A DNA stretch of 64,000 nt from Phoronis australis (taxonomy: Eukaryota > Phoronida > Phoronidae), in contig NMRA01000251.1 in assembly GCA_002633005.1 (NCBI GenBank), positions 266,124 through 330,123 on the forward strand. The letters are read 5' to 3'. Under the pieces are notes generated by a model. It searched no databases, had not been told where the DNA came from, and saw only the letters and a list, made by a program, of their open reading frames with translations. The translations under genes were made by a program, and so were the position numbers. Shown in pieces: positions 1-11,504 of this stretch (its first letter is position 1; the number at the start of each line of letters is the position of its first letter).

Positions 1-60
1 CCCCCCCCCCCCCCCACACACACACGCAAGCCACACGCACGCACACACGTACGCACATAC
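1..60. repeat. poly-C followed by (CA)n microsatellite
   Basis: The window opens with a C homopolymer of about 15 bases that runs into imperfect CA/CACG dinucleotides up to about position 65. This is simple low-complexity DNA and is not coding. Confidence 0.9.
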
Positions 61-65
61 ACACG

Positions 66-688
66 TGTCCAATGCACAGGAATGCGCAAACGCGAAAACA
101 TGCTGAATACATGTACAATACCTGTCATTTATTGATACTTTGAATAAGTCCACAGAACTCAAGTTGTGTTGACTGTGTGTAGGACTAAGAAAATCGGTAA
201 CTCAAATCTATACATTAAAAGCTTATTCCCCATAACCACGGTATATGACTGGCACAATTTACGAAACTGACCTCTATGCTTTCCTGCCTGTGTGGCAGCG
301 GTGGGTTTGTGTCGTGAAGGTGAAGTCAGCAAATGACTGACATGTACAGTACATGTATATGAGGCAGAAAAATGACAGACGTTTAGACCAATTTGGTCTT
401 TGACGATTTGCTTTGGCATTGGAAACCAATTTATTCCATAGTAGTGGAGTGTCAGCGCCATATTTTGTGTGATTGAAAGGATTTGCTTAAAATTTGCATT
501 GTATTCAAGAGAGCATGTACAATGTATGACGTAACACTTTTAGGGGCAGTGGGTTCCAACAGGCCGGATCCTGTGGTCCGCTGCACAAACATTGTTTAAG
601 CTTATCTTGTTACAAAAGTATTCGAAACCTGTTCCGTGATGATCCTGTGTGCTCACTTTTCTTAAATCCACAAGTTTTTTTTTCTTAG
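66..688. other. upstream intron or intergenic DNA, no gene recognised
   Basis: No exon could be supported here. The stretch ends in a strong splice acceptor (T-rich tract then AG at 687-688) for the next gene, so at least its 3' part is intron. Short open frames on either strand have no recognisable motifs. Confidence 0.6.
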
Positions 689-3310
689 GGAGAAGATAAA
701 AGAGCCGAAGATGCATTTAGAGACATTCAAACCAAACTTTACGACGTGAGGAGGCAATTCGATCTAAGAGCGTGGAAATGCCAACGTGACTGCATTATGT
801 ATGCCAAGGAAGATGTGGGAAAAATCCTGATAACGGAATCTGGAAAGAAGGATGGCGATATTGTTCGGATGATTTTCAACGTCTTTGAGACCAGGTATTT
901 CCACCACTTATGCCTAACTTTAGAACACGTTTCCAGAGTGTTTAAGAAATTATCACGGGCAATTTACTAAACTGAGAGCGGGGCAAATGCTGGTTGTGGG
1001 TAGTGTTTCATCATGGAAAGCAAACGAGATCACATACCATGTATAGGTTTTCATGGATTTTTTACGGGTGGTTGTGATTTTTTTACACACTTTTCCTAAT
1101 AGGTCAATGTAGAAAAGTGTGGTCTGAAATTGTTACGGAAATTGTAAAAGATTTGTCGACGACCGGCCCTAACACCGTTGCAAAATCTCAAAACCTCTCT
1201 CTAATACTTAAATTGTCATTTTTCTTCATCATGTGTTATGGTTTTGACTCACCAAAGGTATCCATGGTTTTCATGGGCAGTAGCGTCAATCAAGCGGGAC
1301 GAGACTCTAATGGCCTGGCGTGGAGAGACTTACTTCACGAAGGATTCTGGAGAAAAAAGAAGAATACTCGTTGCCTTCCAAGACTCAAGCTTAGACCTTA
1401 GTTGTGCTCAAATGAACGGACTCGACATGCTTTTGACCTTCAAACCCTGCGACGGATGCAACCATGAATTTTTTGTTGCTTCGAGTAATTTCCTCCTCTC
1501 CTCATCATGCGGTGTGCCTGGCTTAAAAGACTTGAAACTGCAGCTTCCAGACCGACAGTTGGCATTGTGGTTCTATGTCGGTAGTATGTCCAACAGCCAA
1601 CTTGGCAAGTGTGCAATATCTAACCAATGTAACGGCCACGGTATGCGCAAGATTGTAAGATTTACATCAAAAGTCCAATGCCTATGCGCACATTTTTGGG
1701 AAGGAGCAAACTGCCAAGTCAACGCAAGCAAAGACCTGGACGAAACCATCGCAGATATGATATCAAACTTGCGACTCAACTTCGGAAAAGTCAACAGGGT
1801 CCCATCGGTTGTAGACATCTATTTCAGCATACAAAATCTTACTCATAACCTCCAAATGCTATTTAACGAGATAAAAGCTAATTTTGACCACACGAAAAAC
1901 ATTATTAAACACAATGATATTATTTTCAAAGCCCAGAATGTTGTTCACATGTACTCCGATTTAAACCATGGCGTTTTGGATTTCAGTCAGTTTGGGCACA
2001 AATTAGATCTTTATTTAACCTCTGTAACAAACCAGTTTGAATTGCAACATGGAATTGAAAATATGATTCTTGCCAGAGGAATTTTGGACACAAATGGAAA
2101 TGATATTTTTAACACCTTTAAACGTGACTATCAAGCTAAATATCGAAACTCAGCATGCAGGCAATCGTACAATAACGCCGTGACGGCGTTTAAAATGAGT
2201 CTTTCGACTCTGGATCTTGCGCTAGGAGAGGCTCTTCTATTACATAAGAAATGGAAATTTTACGAGGCCTCGAGTCCTGTTGAAAAGGAAAAAGTTTTAA
2301 AAGAAACAACGTACTTGGGGCAGATATTGAAACCCAGGCAGGCTAAGTACTCCAGTTATTGGACGAGACAGAGCTGTGGTAGCATCGAAATACCTCGCAG
2401 TGGGATCAAGTGCAGTGATCAGCTTACCTATTCTGGCTTAAATATTTCTAACATCCTGTGTGAAGAAGGACGAATTGCTAGGCCTTCAACACTCCACTGT
2501 GAATCGCAATCCCGCTCTGGTGGGGATTCAGCTCTTGCGTGGACAGCAAAACCTGAGTGTGTCATCAAGTATGAATGGCGCCCTTGGGGTAGCTGGGAAG
2601 GTTGTTCCGTCACTTGCGGCAGTGGCATGCAACAACGGCGACGAGACTGTCACAACAATAATGATGTGAGCTTATGCAGGCAATACGCGGGTGGGATCGA
2701 TTACCAGCAGAGACCATGCGTTACCAAAGATTGTTGCAGCAGTAGGTTCAGATGTCTTTCGTCTAATAAATGCATCAGTAGGAGCTGGCTGTGCGATGGA
2801 GACAACGACTGCGGGAACTTCGAAGACGAGAGGTCGTGCTCCAACCACGTAAAAGACGATGACACGATTGCGATCAAGAGCGTTGCAACATCTAACCGAT
2901 GGATAGGCTGTTGGTATGGACCCTGCAAACTCCATAGTTGCCCAGGGTCATGGATGAGTGAATGGGACCATTGCACTGGGGAAGTGTTTAGAATCGAAAG
3001 GGAAACTCGTAGGACAGGAAGGTCTATCCACGACGGTGACCGGATTTCTTTGCTGTATCCGTTAACAGGAGAATACTTGAACTGTAACGGAGGCTGCTAT
3101 AGGCGCAAGTATGATAGCACAGCTGACCTCTGGATACACTCGTCAAGAAATGATGGAGGACCTATTAAACCAAGAGACCAGGTGGCGTTCCGCAGCAAAA
3201 GTCACAACGCTTGGTTGAGCTACGGCTCATCATGTCCTCAATCTAGCTTTACTGCTCAAATGGCTGCTCATTGCCCAGAGGCCATTTGGCAAATTGCCGT
3301 CAAGCGCTGA
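689..3310 (+). CDS. SE-cephalotoxin-like secreted multidomain protein (3' part of gene, two exons)
   Basis: Two coding exons are supported: 689-894 (acceptor AG at 687-688, donor GTATTT at 895) and 1258-3310 (acceptor AG at 1256-1257, stop TGA at 3308). Exon 1 leaves two bases and exon 2 supplies the third, so the join is in frame and gives about 752 residues. The start and any signal peptide lie further upstream. Visible modules: a six-cysteine EGF-like segment near 1610-1717, a helical middle region, a possible sushi-like Cys/Trp segment near 2370-2560, a thrombospondin type-1 repeat (WGSWEGCSVTCG) near 2572-2727, an LDL-receptor class A repeat (CDGDNDCGNFEDERSC) near 2734-2842, and a Cys/Trp-rich C-terminal region. 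This combination is known from SE-cephalotoxin of cuttlefish salivary gland and related animal proteins. Homology does not show toxicity; a secreted adhesive or defence protein is equally possible. A poly(A) signal AATAAA lies near 3680. Confidence 0.75.
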
Positions 3311-3679
3311 TTTTTAACTGCTTGTTTTCTTTAGGAACAATTCTGTTACTGGTTCCTTGATGTAAACCACATGGCTGGTTAGGCCACGACTTTGCGGTCT
3401 GAAATATTATTTAACTTCTGATTAGAGAACGGTGCTGGTAACCTATAATAGCATATTGTCTCACAGGCAATGTGCATATCTACAGTGTATTCATATCTAC
3501 AGTGTATATAGCACTGCAAAGGTTCATTTTACTTGTTATTGAGAATATACTTGGAATGCCGCTGTTCTTACTACTGAAATCCAACGTTTTGTATTGTTGT
3601 AAGAATGTTGTTAACTGTGACTTGGACTGGAAATGAAGCAGTGCTGGTGACATTGTTATTTCATTGCTAAATGTAATTG

Positions 3680-3686
3680 AATAAAA
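3680..3686 (+). terminator. poly(A) signal of the cephalotoxin-like gene
   Basis: An AATAAA hexamer lies about 370 bases after the stop codon and just before a GT-rich stretch (3712-3731), the usual downstream element. It sets a plausible 3' UTR of about 390 bases. Confidence 0.5.
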
Positions 3687-3731
3687 TGGCGATTTCATTA
3701 CAATGCACGCGTTTGTGTGTGTGTGTGTGTC

Positions 3732-4454
3732 GACCTACATTGAGCTATTTTCCACCGAGATAGGGGAAGCACCTTGATCAACCGGCAGTCTTCTTAAAAG
3801 CTATCGTTCTTTGAACCTCTATGCATTAAGTAGCAGACTTCAGTTAATACGGAGTTAGTGCCAGTTAACTTCCTGCATGTAAAATCGTTTTGAGATGGTG
3901 CTTTTGTAATCCTCCAGTTAATTTGATTTTAAAACCATCTTTACGAATAATCATATTAGCAGCAATGGTAACGAAAGCATGCAATTAATCACTTGAAATT
4001 TCAGCCACACCTTCGTCAGTTTCCGCACGACGTTATCGTAAGCATATTCATTCACAGCACATCGCGTATTTTCGCAGGGCCAAATCTCCTGTCGAAGGTG
4101 AACGTTATATGGACACGTACAGTTTTCAGTCATTTGAAAGGTCATATGACTTTTAAACTGGACAACAATTGGCCATAGGACTGTAGTAAGCACATGAGCA
4201 GATAACGTTCACGTCACACGGAAAACCTGAAGCCACGAAAGAACCCGAAGTGTCCGGATATGATGATCATTTTTCATATACACATCCTGTCACGTCAACC
4301 AGACTATCTCCGATATTCTGTGATTTGCACGGACCTCCCTTTAACCATTTTGTCACCATCCTTGACAGCAAAAAATTCTGCTGTCTATTGCATTAGCTCT
4401 TGGTCAACGTACATCGGACATGTTACGACCAGCGCAGTTACTAAATACTATAAC
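3732..4454. other. intergenic, no gene recognised
   Basis: AT-rich DNA with only short open frames on both strands, none with recognisable motifs or splice context. Confidence 0.5.
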
Positions 4455-4610
4455 ACGTGGGCGGCGCAGCAATAAAAAAGTGGGGTTATAACCCCCAGCC
4501 TCCATGTGGTGCCAGGGCCCATAGACCATGATTGACGAACCACTGAAAAAAGTGGGGATGGGCTATAGCCCCCCTCCCCCAGCCCCCTATGGTGTGGCGC
4601 TCATGTATCA
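4455..4610. repeat. GC-rich dispersed repeat, copy 1 (MITE-like)
   Basis: The segment opens with GTGGGCGGCGCAGC and contains two internal units, each with AAAAAAGTGGGG followed by a TATAGCCCC- or TATAACCCC-type motif. The same sequence occurs in inverted orientation at about 15344-15492, which ends GCTGCGCCGCCCAC. Two diverged copies in opposite orientation show a dispersed repeat. No transposase is visible and the boundaries are approximate. Confidence 0.6.
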
Positions 4611-5462
4611 GAAGAGAGTCAAAATTCGATATCTCCTGTAATTTTCTTTAACAGCACATGTAAAAATGTTTAAGAACGCGCTCCTCGTCTCCTTCGTTTT
4701 GAATATTATCCCAAACTCCTCCAGTACAACCGTTACTTACCAAATACCAAACTGACTTCGTGTGTCGAATATGTTTTAATATAGAATCACATGCTCCTTT
4801 CAATTCCCGATTTCGTAATGGTGTTAAACACATATCGCCATCAAGGGATTGTTTATTTTCGGTATCTTCTCCCTTCATTTAATTGATTAGAGTGTAAAGT
4901 TTGTGATGAAACGGAATTGCCAATGTTAATTTTCGTGCTCGGTTGGTATGCACAAGATATTCATTGACATTCCTTTTGTAGTTACTTTTTAGTGAAATCT
5001 GATTTTCTGAAATATCTTTGCACTTCATTCATAGCACAGCAATTCGCTGCTATAAAACTGTTCACTCTAATTATACATGTACATTGTATTACTGAAAATG
5101 GTTTAATGAATATTTTTAGGAGAACTAGAACATAGAAAGTGGCAAATTGAAAAATGCTGAGTTTCAGACATAAGTTATAGAGAAATTAAAGTGCAAGAAC
5201 GATAGTAAAACGCAGGAATTTAGTATTGCGCCCCCGCTTCTCAATTGGTTAAATAAAATTTGTAAATATGACCGCATGACACTCTCAAAATAATTTATAG
5301 ACATTGTCTCCTAAAAATTAGTAGTGTTGTGTATACGTTCAGAGACTTTGAAATTTTGCTCTGTTACTTACTTTACAGTAATAGTCGTGTGGTGCAAAAG
5401 ACAAATCTCCGACTAAGTCTTTAAGTCACGTTCGCTTAACATCAATTAACTACTTGAAATCA
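4611..5462. other. intergenic, no gene recognised
   Basis: AT-rich. A 76-codon open frame on the minus strand (4648-4878) has no recognisable domain and no splice support, so it is not called as a gene. Confidence 0.5.
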
Positions 5463-5496
5463 CATGCACACACACATATGTATATGTATGTGTGTG

Positions 5497-5543
<47 letters not shown>

Positions 5544-5576
5544 CTGTATGTATGTCTGTATGTATGTGTGTATGTA

Positions 5577-5607
<31 letters not shown>

Positions 5608-5793
5608 CTGTATGTATGTATGTATGTCTGTATGTATGTATGTCTGTATGTATGTATGTCTGTATGTATGTATGTCTGTATGTATGTATGTATGTATGTA
5701 CCTATGTATGTATGTATGTATGTATGTATGTATGTATGTCTGTATGTATGTATGTATGTATGTATGTATGTATGTATGTATGTATGTATCTAT
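5463..5793. repeat. compound microsatellite (TG)n then (TATG/TCTG)n
   Basis: About 330 bases of TG dinucleotides pass into TATG and TCTG tetranucleotides. Long open frames on both strands here, rich in Cys/Val/Tyr or His/Thr, are by-products of the repeat. Confidence 0.98.
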
Positions 5794-5854
5794 ATATAAA
5801 TCGTTTATTATCTTAAGCAAGAACCAAATCGTTTAGTTAAGATAGCTAATGTGA

Positions 5855-7330
5855 TTATTTCCGAAGGATACATATGTGGTAACCGTAAAGCATATAAACC
5901 TGAATATCCACTGAGAACAATCATTTCTCAAGTACGGGGTTTCTAAAACGTTAAATATACTCACCAAACAGTACTTACCATATAAGTGCAATGTCAAACC
6001 TCAGGGTGAGTTTTTAGATATATTGCGATCTATTGATGCAATACCAAATGCCTATCCAGCATATCCTCATGTTGAAAATCTATTCACTAACTTCCCTGTT
6101 GTCGAAACTGTAGAAATCATCATTTTTTTCGCTGTACATGTATCGTCATGCATCAATGGCTCTTCCTAATATTCCTTAAAATGTACTACGAGATTGGCTA
6201 TTACTTAATAAGACTGAAAAATACCATTCAGAAATATTGACCACAAGCTGTATTTACAAACCAATGGTGTACATGTGCCCATGGGATCACCTCTCGGACT
6301 AAGTTTTGCTGACTTTAACTTGTGTAACCGTGACACTCAGGTTCTTGGTACTCTTCCCGAGAAGGCTAACGTGTACTGCAGGAATATTGATGATATATTT
6401 ATGAGCGTTAACAGCGATACGTTGATGTTGATCTAACTTTTTTGAACAACCTTCTGTATTAAATTTCTTGCATGAGTTACCAGTCATCAACAAGCTTGCG
6501 TTCTTAGACGTACTTGTACCTGGAATTAAAACCTCTGTACATGTATGTAGGAAACCAAGATATGATGGGGTTTGTTTACATGAAACCAGCCAATGTCCTG
6601 TGAGATGATACAGTGTATAATGTAAGTGCTCTGTTCTGACGACCTTCTTAAAAAGAGTATATTCTGCATGCTCAGAAAGGAAGGCCTCTAGTGTAACATG
6701 TACATTGTAAGCGCATCAAGTAAATAATGATAAATAATGATTACAGTAATACGTTTATTGATGAGAATATGGAGCGTTTCATAAGCAGCTTACATGTACA
6801 TAAGTCGGGTCGTTTATTACAAACGGGTGGTTGTTCAAAGAACCTATTCTACCGTAACAAATTTCATTTAAATTATATTGAAGATGAACGAGTATTAAGA
6901 CAAATCATCCACAATAATGTTAAGACTGCCAAACCTGGACCTTTCGTTCATTATATATTATCAAAACCATAAAACCAAAGATCTTGTGGTTAAAAACAAT
7001 ATGTGCAAAAATAAGTTTGAATGTTTGCCAAAATTGACTTCATTTGTCAGTTCACTGGTTGTCACCATTAATATATTCGCTCTAACACTGATAGTTCAAG
7101 ATATGTTGGATATACTGTACAACTTGTGATTTGTCTCGCAGTCTATGCATCTGCAAAATGGTTCCATTAAGGACGGCTTTCGCACACTCCACAAAAAGAA
7201 AATGACCCGTTCCGACATCCTCGATAATGCCATCTTGAGGATGGGATATCTTTCGTCTGAAAATTCTCGAAGCGCTAATTATAGTAAAAACTGAAACTCC
7301 TGACACCAATTTCCAAGATACTGGGTTTCA
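5855..7330 (+). pseudogene. decayed Penelope-like retroelement (RT plus GIY-YIG endonuclease)
   Basis: Translating across frames gives an ordered series of Penelope-like element motifs broken by stops and frameshifts. Near 6065-6120 is an ENLFTNFPVVETVEIII segment. Near 6255-6420 is GVHVPMGSPLGLSFADF followed by NIDDIF, the degraded RT catalytic box. Near 6485-6600 is an LAFLDVLV segment and a RKPRYDG segment. Near 6900-6960 is a VLRQIIHNNV segment. Near 7040-7200 is a YVGYT-type and HLQNGSIK-like stretch that fits the C-terminal GIY-YIG nuclease. Penelope-like elements pair these two enzymes to copy RNA into DNA at a nicked target. The copy is inactive: it has many stops, and the RT box reads IDD where most relatives have Tyr-Val-Asp-Asp or similar. 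Confidence 0.72.
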
Positions 7331-7763
7331 TCTAACCTCGTCGTTATATGAATAATGTCCATATTTTGTAATACCCATGTACTTTATTAATTTTTTCATT
7401 TTATAGTAGCTTAGTTCCCATAACAATTCCTTCTGAAATTGCGTTCTTTTAATCCCATACGCGTTGAATCAGTCGAGTGCAATACGACCATGTAATAATA
7501 TTTCCCGTATTCACCTCCCGCACTACTTCAACAGTGACCTTTGACATGGAAATTTCAATACGTAGGTCAATATCGACTCGACGTCGTTAGTCGGTTTGAT
7601 CATCAAACTTTCCGAAAATAAGTTAAAGAAATACAATTGCAGCAGTGTAAATAACACTAAAAAATGCAATCAGGTCCCGATTGTAACATCTGGAACAAGA
7701 CTGTTAATTATATGACAGTTCTGTCTCCATGATAGCAAGTAGAAGCATATACATTTGTATTAA
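7331..7763. other. intergenic, no gene recognised
   Basis: AT-rich stretch between the Penelope-like relic and the foldback repeat. It may include the untranslated 3' end of the relic. No other structure was seen. Confidence 0.4.
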
Positions 7764-7983
7764 TGAAAACAACAACGGTTTTAAGTCGACTTGACATGTT
7801 TCGGTGTCATTTATTCAAACACCGTCATCAGAAGAGAGAATGCAGTGGCCACCTAGCTAGGCCCAGCAACAAGTAATGAAGCACAGATACAGTCAGTGAC
7901 AGGGAGTGACAATGAACTAGGACAACAATGACAACCTGTGGTGAGCCAGTTGCCTATTGAGATTGGGCTTGAACCAACTGATG
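7764..7983. repeat. foldback repeat, left arm
   Basis: About 220 bases that reappear as the reverse complement at 8068-8270 and 9920-9935, with a few mismatches. The shared sequence includes GAAAACAACAACGG at the outer end, then CATTTATTCAAACACC and CATCAGAAGAGAGAATGC further in. The two arms are separated by about 85 bases, so the DNA could form a long hairpin. Confidence 0.85.
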
Positions 7984-8067
7984 TGTAGAGCCTCACAAAT
8001 CTTAAGATCCTTTGTTGTTACTGCCTGATCTATTATTGCAAAGTCATTGTTATCAGCAGTGCTCTTT

Positions 8068-8270
8068 CATCAGTTGGTGCAAGCCCAGTCGCAATAGGCA
8101 ACTGGCACACCAAAGGTTGTCATTGTTGGTCTAGCTCATTGTCACTCCCTGTCACTGACTGTATCCGTGCTTCATTTCTTGTTGCTGGGCCTAGCTATGT
8201 GGCCACTGCATTCTCTCTTCTGATGATGGTGTTTGAATAAGTGACACCGACACATTTCAAATTGACTTAA
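8068..8270. repeat. foldback repeat, right arm (interrupted by a transposon)
   Basis: This is the reverse complement of the left arm up to GACTTAA. The arm then stops because the TTAA-flanked element at 8271-9915 is inserted. The rest of the arm (AACCGTTGTTGTTTTC) resumes at 9920-9935. Confidence 0.85.
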
Positions 8271-9915
8271 AGGAGAATGCCACCCAATTTAATTAGTCGT
8301 TTTTGCCGTTTTAATCGGTCTATATCCGCATCGCCTCGCATACGGTCGACCTTACCTTGCCAAGAGGTGTCGTGTTAACCTGTGAGGAAGGTGAGAAACG
8401 ACGCTAGCGACGTCAGTGGTTCATATGCAGAGTGAGTGCCGCTACTTTGCGGTGCATCGTTACCGCTTGTCCGAATTATGCAGCTGCGAGGAAATCGGGT
8501 ATATCGTTTTTTTTCACTTCCTCGAGAGTCCGAAATGCTTAGGAAGTAGCTCATGGTAGCGAAGAATGAAATGTACGCTGTGAATAGCAAGTATGAGGCC
8601 GTGAAACATCTCCGTGTCTGTGGCCTGCAGACGTCGACAGTGCCTCACGAATGCCGGCTTACCATATAACTCCATACGTTCCGTTGTCTGAGCTTGTTGA
8701 CGGTGCCTCTCTAGTATTTCTTCATCACTGTATTCCTGTTCGGATTCATAGCCTGTAAAACTTTATGATCCACCTGCGAAGTCGGGACTGATGAGCTCTA
8801 GCTCGTCCTAAGTCGGGATTGCGAGTTTCAAAATGAATTATTCTCACCCTAACCAATACTTATATAAAACTGAAACAAAATCTGTCTCATTAGATGCAAT
8901 TTGTAATGCCTTTGAAGTGTTCGTGAGTGCAAACGATTTGAGAAGCCACCAATGAATAAATCACTGCGTTACCGGCTTTAGGTGCAATGAAACTAATTGA
9001 CGGGACACCGAGGCCGTGTGAGCTCATGCTAATTTAGTGTTTGCTGGCAGAAACTGTTGTGAAACAACTCGAAATCCATCCCACGGCATGGTGTTAGGGG
9101 AATCTTTATTTACATTTACACCACTCAAAAAATGATTGCCAATGTACAACTTCTGCCCTGACGGTGCTGTGGCCAAAGCGGAACCTGAATTCCCTGCCCC
9201 CGACGAGTAAGGAGATTAGCAGTATCGTGGCTAATTCACCAACATAATCACGCGCACATTACTTTGGCTCATTAGTATTGTATTTTCTTGACTGGAAGTT
9301 TAGTTTTCCTGAACTTTGGCTGGTTTATATTCGTGATGTCTGATCAGTTTCAGAGCCACTGGCCGGGATAACGAGTCAATCCGGCCGGCCGCGACGGGCC
9401 TGATCGGGCTCCGAGCCACTGGCCAGGATAACAAGGGTTTTGTGTTTAGAACTAAAAAATCACAAGTCTAAACAACAAAGATCTAGATTCACCTGTCTGT
9501 ATCTCACGGAAAATACTTCGAATTTATCTCCGAACAGACCCCAAACAGCTGCTACGGACCTTATTGGCCTGCCGAACTTTGTAGGCTGCGGTGTGTCCAA
9601 ATACCAATAAATCCGTAAGAGTGAAACAAAACAACGTGTTTTTATAAGACCTCGGTGTATTTTTAAGGGTTTTACATCGAAGTTTGATGATTCATTGTTG
9701 TTAAACGATGACTTCAAGCGATAAGCTGACACCAGTAACCTGTGTTGTGAACTGCAGAACAGACTGCGTTTGAAACCGATGACGTCATTGGACAATTCCA
9801 ACACCTCCGTCTGCCGTCAGGTGTCAGGTAACGCAACCGTACGTGTCGTTATTGGAGTAGAACTACTCGATCTAAATTGATACAAATTAAGTTGTTTTTT
9901 GGGTGGCATGCTCAT
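8271..9915. mobile_element. TTAA-flanked non-autonomous DNA transposon, copy 1 (1645 bp)
   Basis: The element begins AGGAGAATGCCACCC and ends GGGTGGCATGCTCAT, imperfect terminal inverted repeats of about 15 bases. It is flanked by TTAA at 8267-8270 and 9916-9919. The uninterrupted left foldback arm (7764-7983) reads through the same site with a single TTAA, so the TTAA is a true target duplication. A second copy lies at 54050-55717. TTAA duplication is typical of piggyBac and Kolobok transposons; no transposase reading frame is visible, so the copy would depend on an enzyme encoded elsewhere. Open frames inside are short and differ between copies. Confidence 0.88.
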
Positions 9916-9919
9916 TTAA

Positions 9920-9935
9920 AACCGTTGTTGTTTTC
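9920..9935. repeat. foldback repeat, right arm continued
   Basis: This is the outermost part of the right foldback arm. It is separated from 8068-8270 only by the TTAA element and matches the complement of 7764-7779. Confidence 0.8.
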
Positions 9936-11300
9936 TTTAACAATTCTGTCTCAGTTTTCAGTTGCTAAATAATACTGTATATCGTCTGCAGCTCAGGCAC
10001 CGATTCCTGGGTAACTGCAATATCAAATATTGTTGTTATTTAACTATTTTCTGGAGATGTTACATGTTCAATGCGCAGTTACCGTTGTTTTCTTCTTTGT
10101 TATCTCTTTTCAAGTAATAAATCGTTACATTTAAAACTGTTTATTTTACTGGAGAAAACTTGCAACATAACGCACAAGTACGTGTACATGTGTATAGGAT
10201 GTGATCCACCACGGGAACAGTCTGAGTGAAGTTTTTAAAAAATCTACGATGCCAAAAAAATGACAAAAACTCAGAAATTTGAAGCGTATGGAAAAAACAA
10301 ATCATACCTCGATTGGCGCACCTAAGGTAATATCCCATGATACATTATTCCGCGTATCGACTGAGACCATCATGTACGCCACTCTCGGTATACGTTTAGT
10401 CTATATATGCTGCCTTATATTAGTGTTTAACGTCATTGTTTTTGTTTCATGTATCATACTCGATAGCGATTACAATTTTACGTTTATTTGCCTTGGATGA
10501 CCGAAATCTAGTCGAAGTACAGCAACTGTTTTACTGTGAAATAGTTTGCACGGTGTTTCCATTTACATATATATATATACTCGCGCGTCTGTGTTTGTGA
10601 TGCCACTCACACTCTGTGATCTACTATTTCAACTGTCACATGACGAAAGATGTTTATTTATACAATACGGAAGTGTGTTGAACAAACAATCTAAGGCCAC
10701 GAACAGCTTACATGTATTTTTCAATGACATGACAGCGTATTCCCGTTCAGTGACTTTACCAGACGTAGGGTGTGCTGAGCGTGTGATATCATCTAGCTTC
10801 TTTGTTAACTGTCAAGCAAACTCTGTTGTCTGTTACGACAACAAGCAGGCCAATTATCCACCAGGCTTATCACAGGCCGCGTGTGAACACAGTAAAACTC
10901 AAAGTGAATTGGTGTATTCAGAAAGAATACGTGTAGATTGTCGTAACTTCGGTTGCAGTTGGGCGATTTTGGCGATTCAAAAACTAAACATGATCTCCAT
11001 TTGACGAAGATTTCAGAAATACTATTGATTTAAGTTCAAATATGTTAGAACTTAAGTTTTATTCTTAACAGCACAACCCAGTCAGGGCCAAGATACGATC
11101 TTATTGGAGATTAGAGCAATTATCGAACAAAAGAAAGCTGGCTCTCCAACTGTAAATGCCAGAATGGAGTTAATCAGTCGTGTAAGATATTGGCTACAGG
11201 GGAAACTTCCCAACTTGTTTTTGGTCCATACTGTAGAATCGAACAAGTTGGGAGCAACAGGAAAACGCCTTAATGAAACATGTATAAAAGGTCTGCTACC
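9936..11300. other. intergenic, no gene recognised
   Basis: Several open frames occur, the longest being 152 codons on the plus strand at 10546-11004. None shows a recognisable domain, signal or splice context. A short TA run lies near 10567-10580. Confidence 0.45.
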
Positions 11301-11302
<2 letters not shown>

Positions 11303-11361
<59 letters not shown>

Positions 11362-11390
11362 GCAAACACACACGCACACACACACACAAA
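11303..11390. repeat. (CA)n microsatellite
   Basis: About 88 bases of CA dinucleotides with a few CG interruptions, just downstream of the serpin 3' end. Confidence 0.97.
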
Positions 11391-11454
11391 CTAAACTTTA
11401 ATCGAGATTTACATGCACGTGCTAGGGACATGCGCACTCCTGAATATATAATAA

Positions 11455-11460
11455 TTTATT
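11455..11460 (-). terminator. poly(A) signal of the serpin gene
   Basis: TTTATT on the plus strand is AATAAA on the minus strand, about 45 bases past the serpin stop codon. It predicts a short 3' UTR. Confidence 0.55.
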
Positions 11461-11504
11461 TCCAACGAAATATTGTGTGACTTACACTGAATGTCCACGA
11501 AACG

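Noticed and set aside
746-970. 74-codon open frame as an independent gene
   Set aside because: It starts inside an exon of the cephalotoxin-like gene and reads through the splice donor at 895.
1117-1401. 94-codon open frame overlapping the start of the large exon
   Set aside because: It starts in the intron and is in the wrong frame for the conserved product; the exon boundary at 1258 explains the region.
5446-5836. Long open frames on both strands rich in Cys/Val/Tyr or His/Thr
   Set aside because: They are translations of a TG/TATG microsatellite, open in several frames at once.
7764-8270. CRISPR-like or phage-type repeat structure
   Set aside because: The window is eukaryotic and the repeat is one large inverted pair, not regularly spaced short direct repeats.
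10546-11004. 152-codon open frame
   Set aside because: No domain, signal peptide or splice context recognised, and composition is like neighbouring non-coding DNA. It could be real but is not supported.
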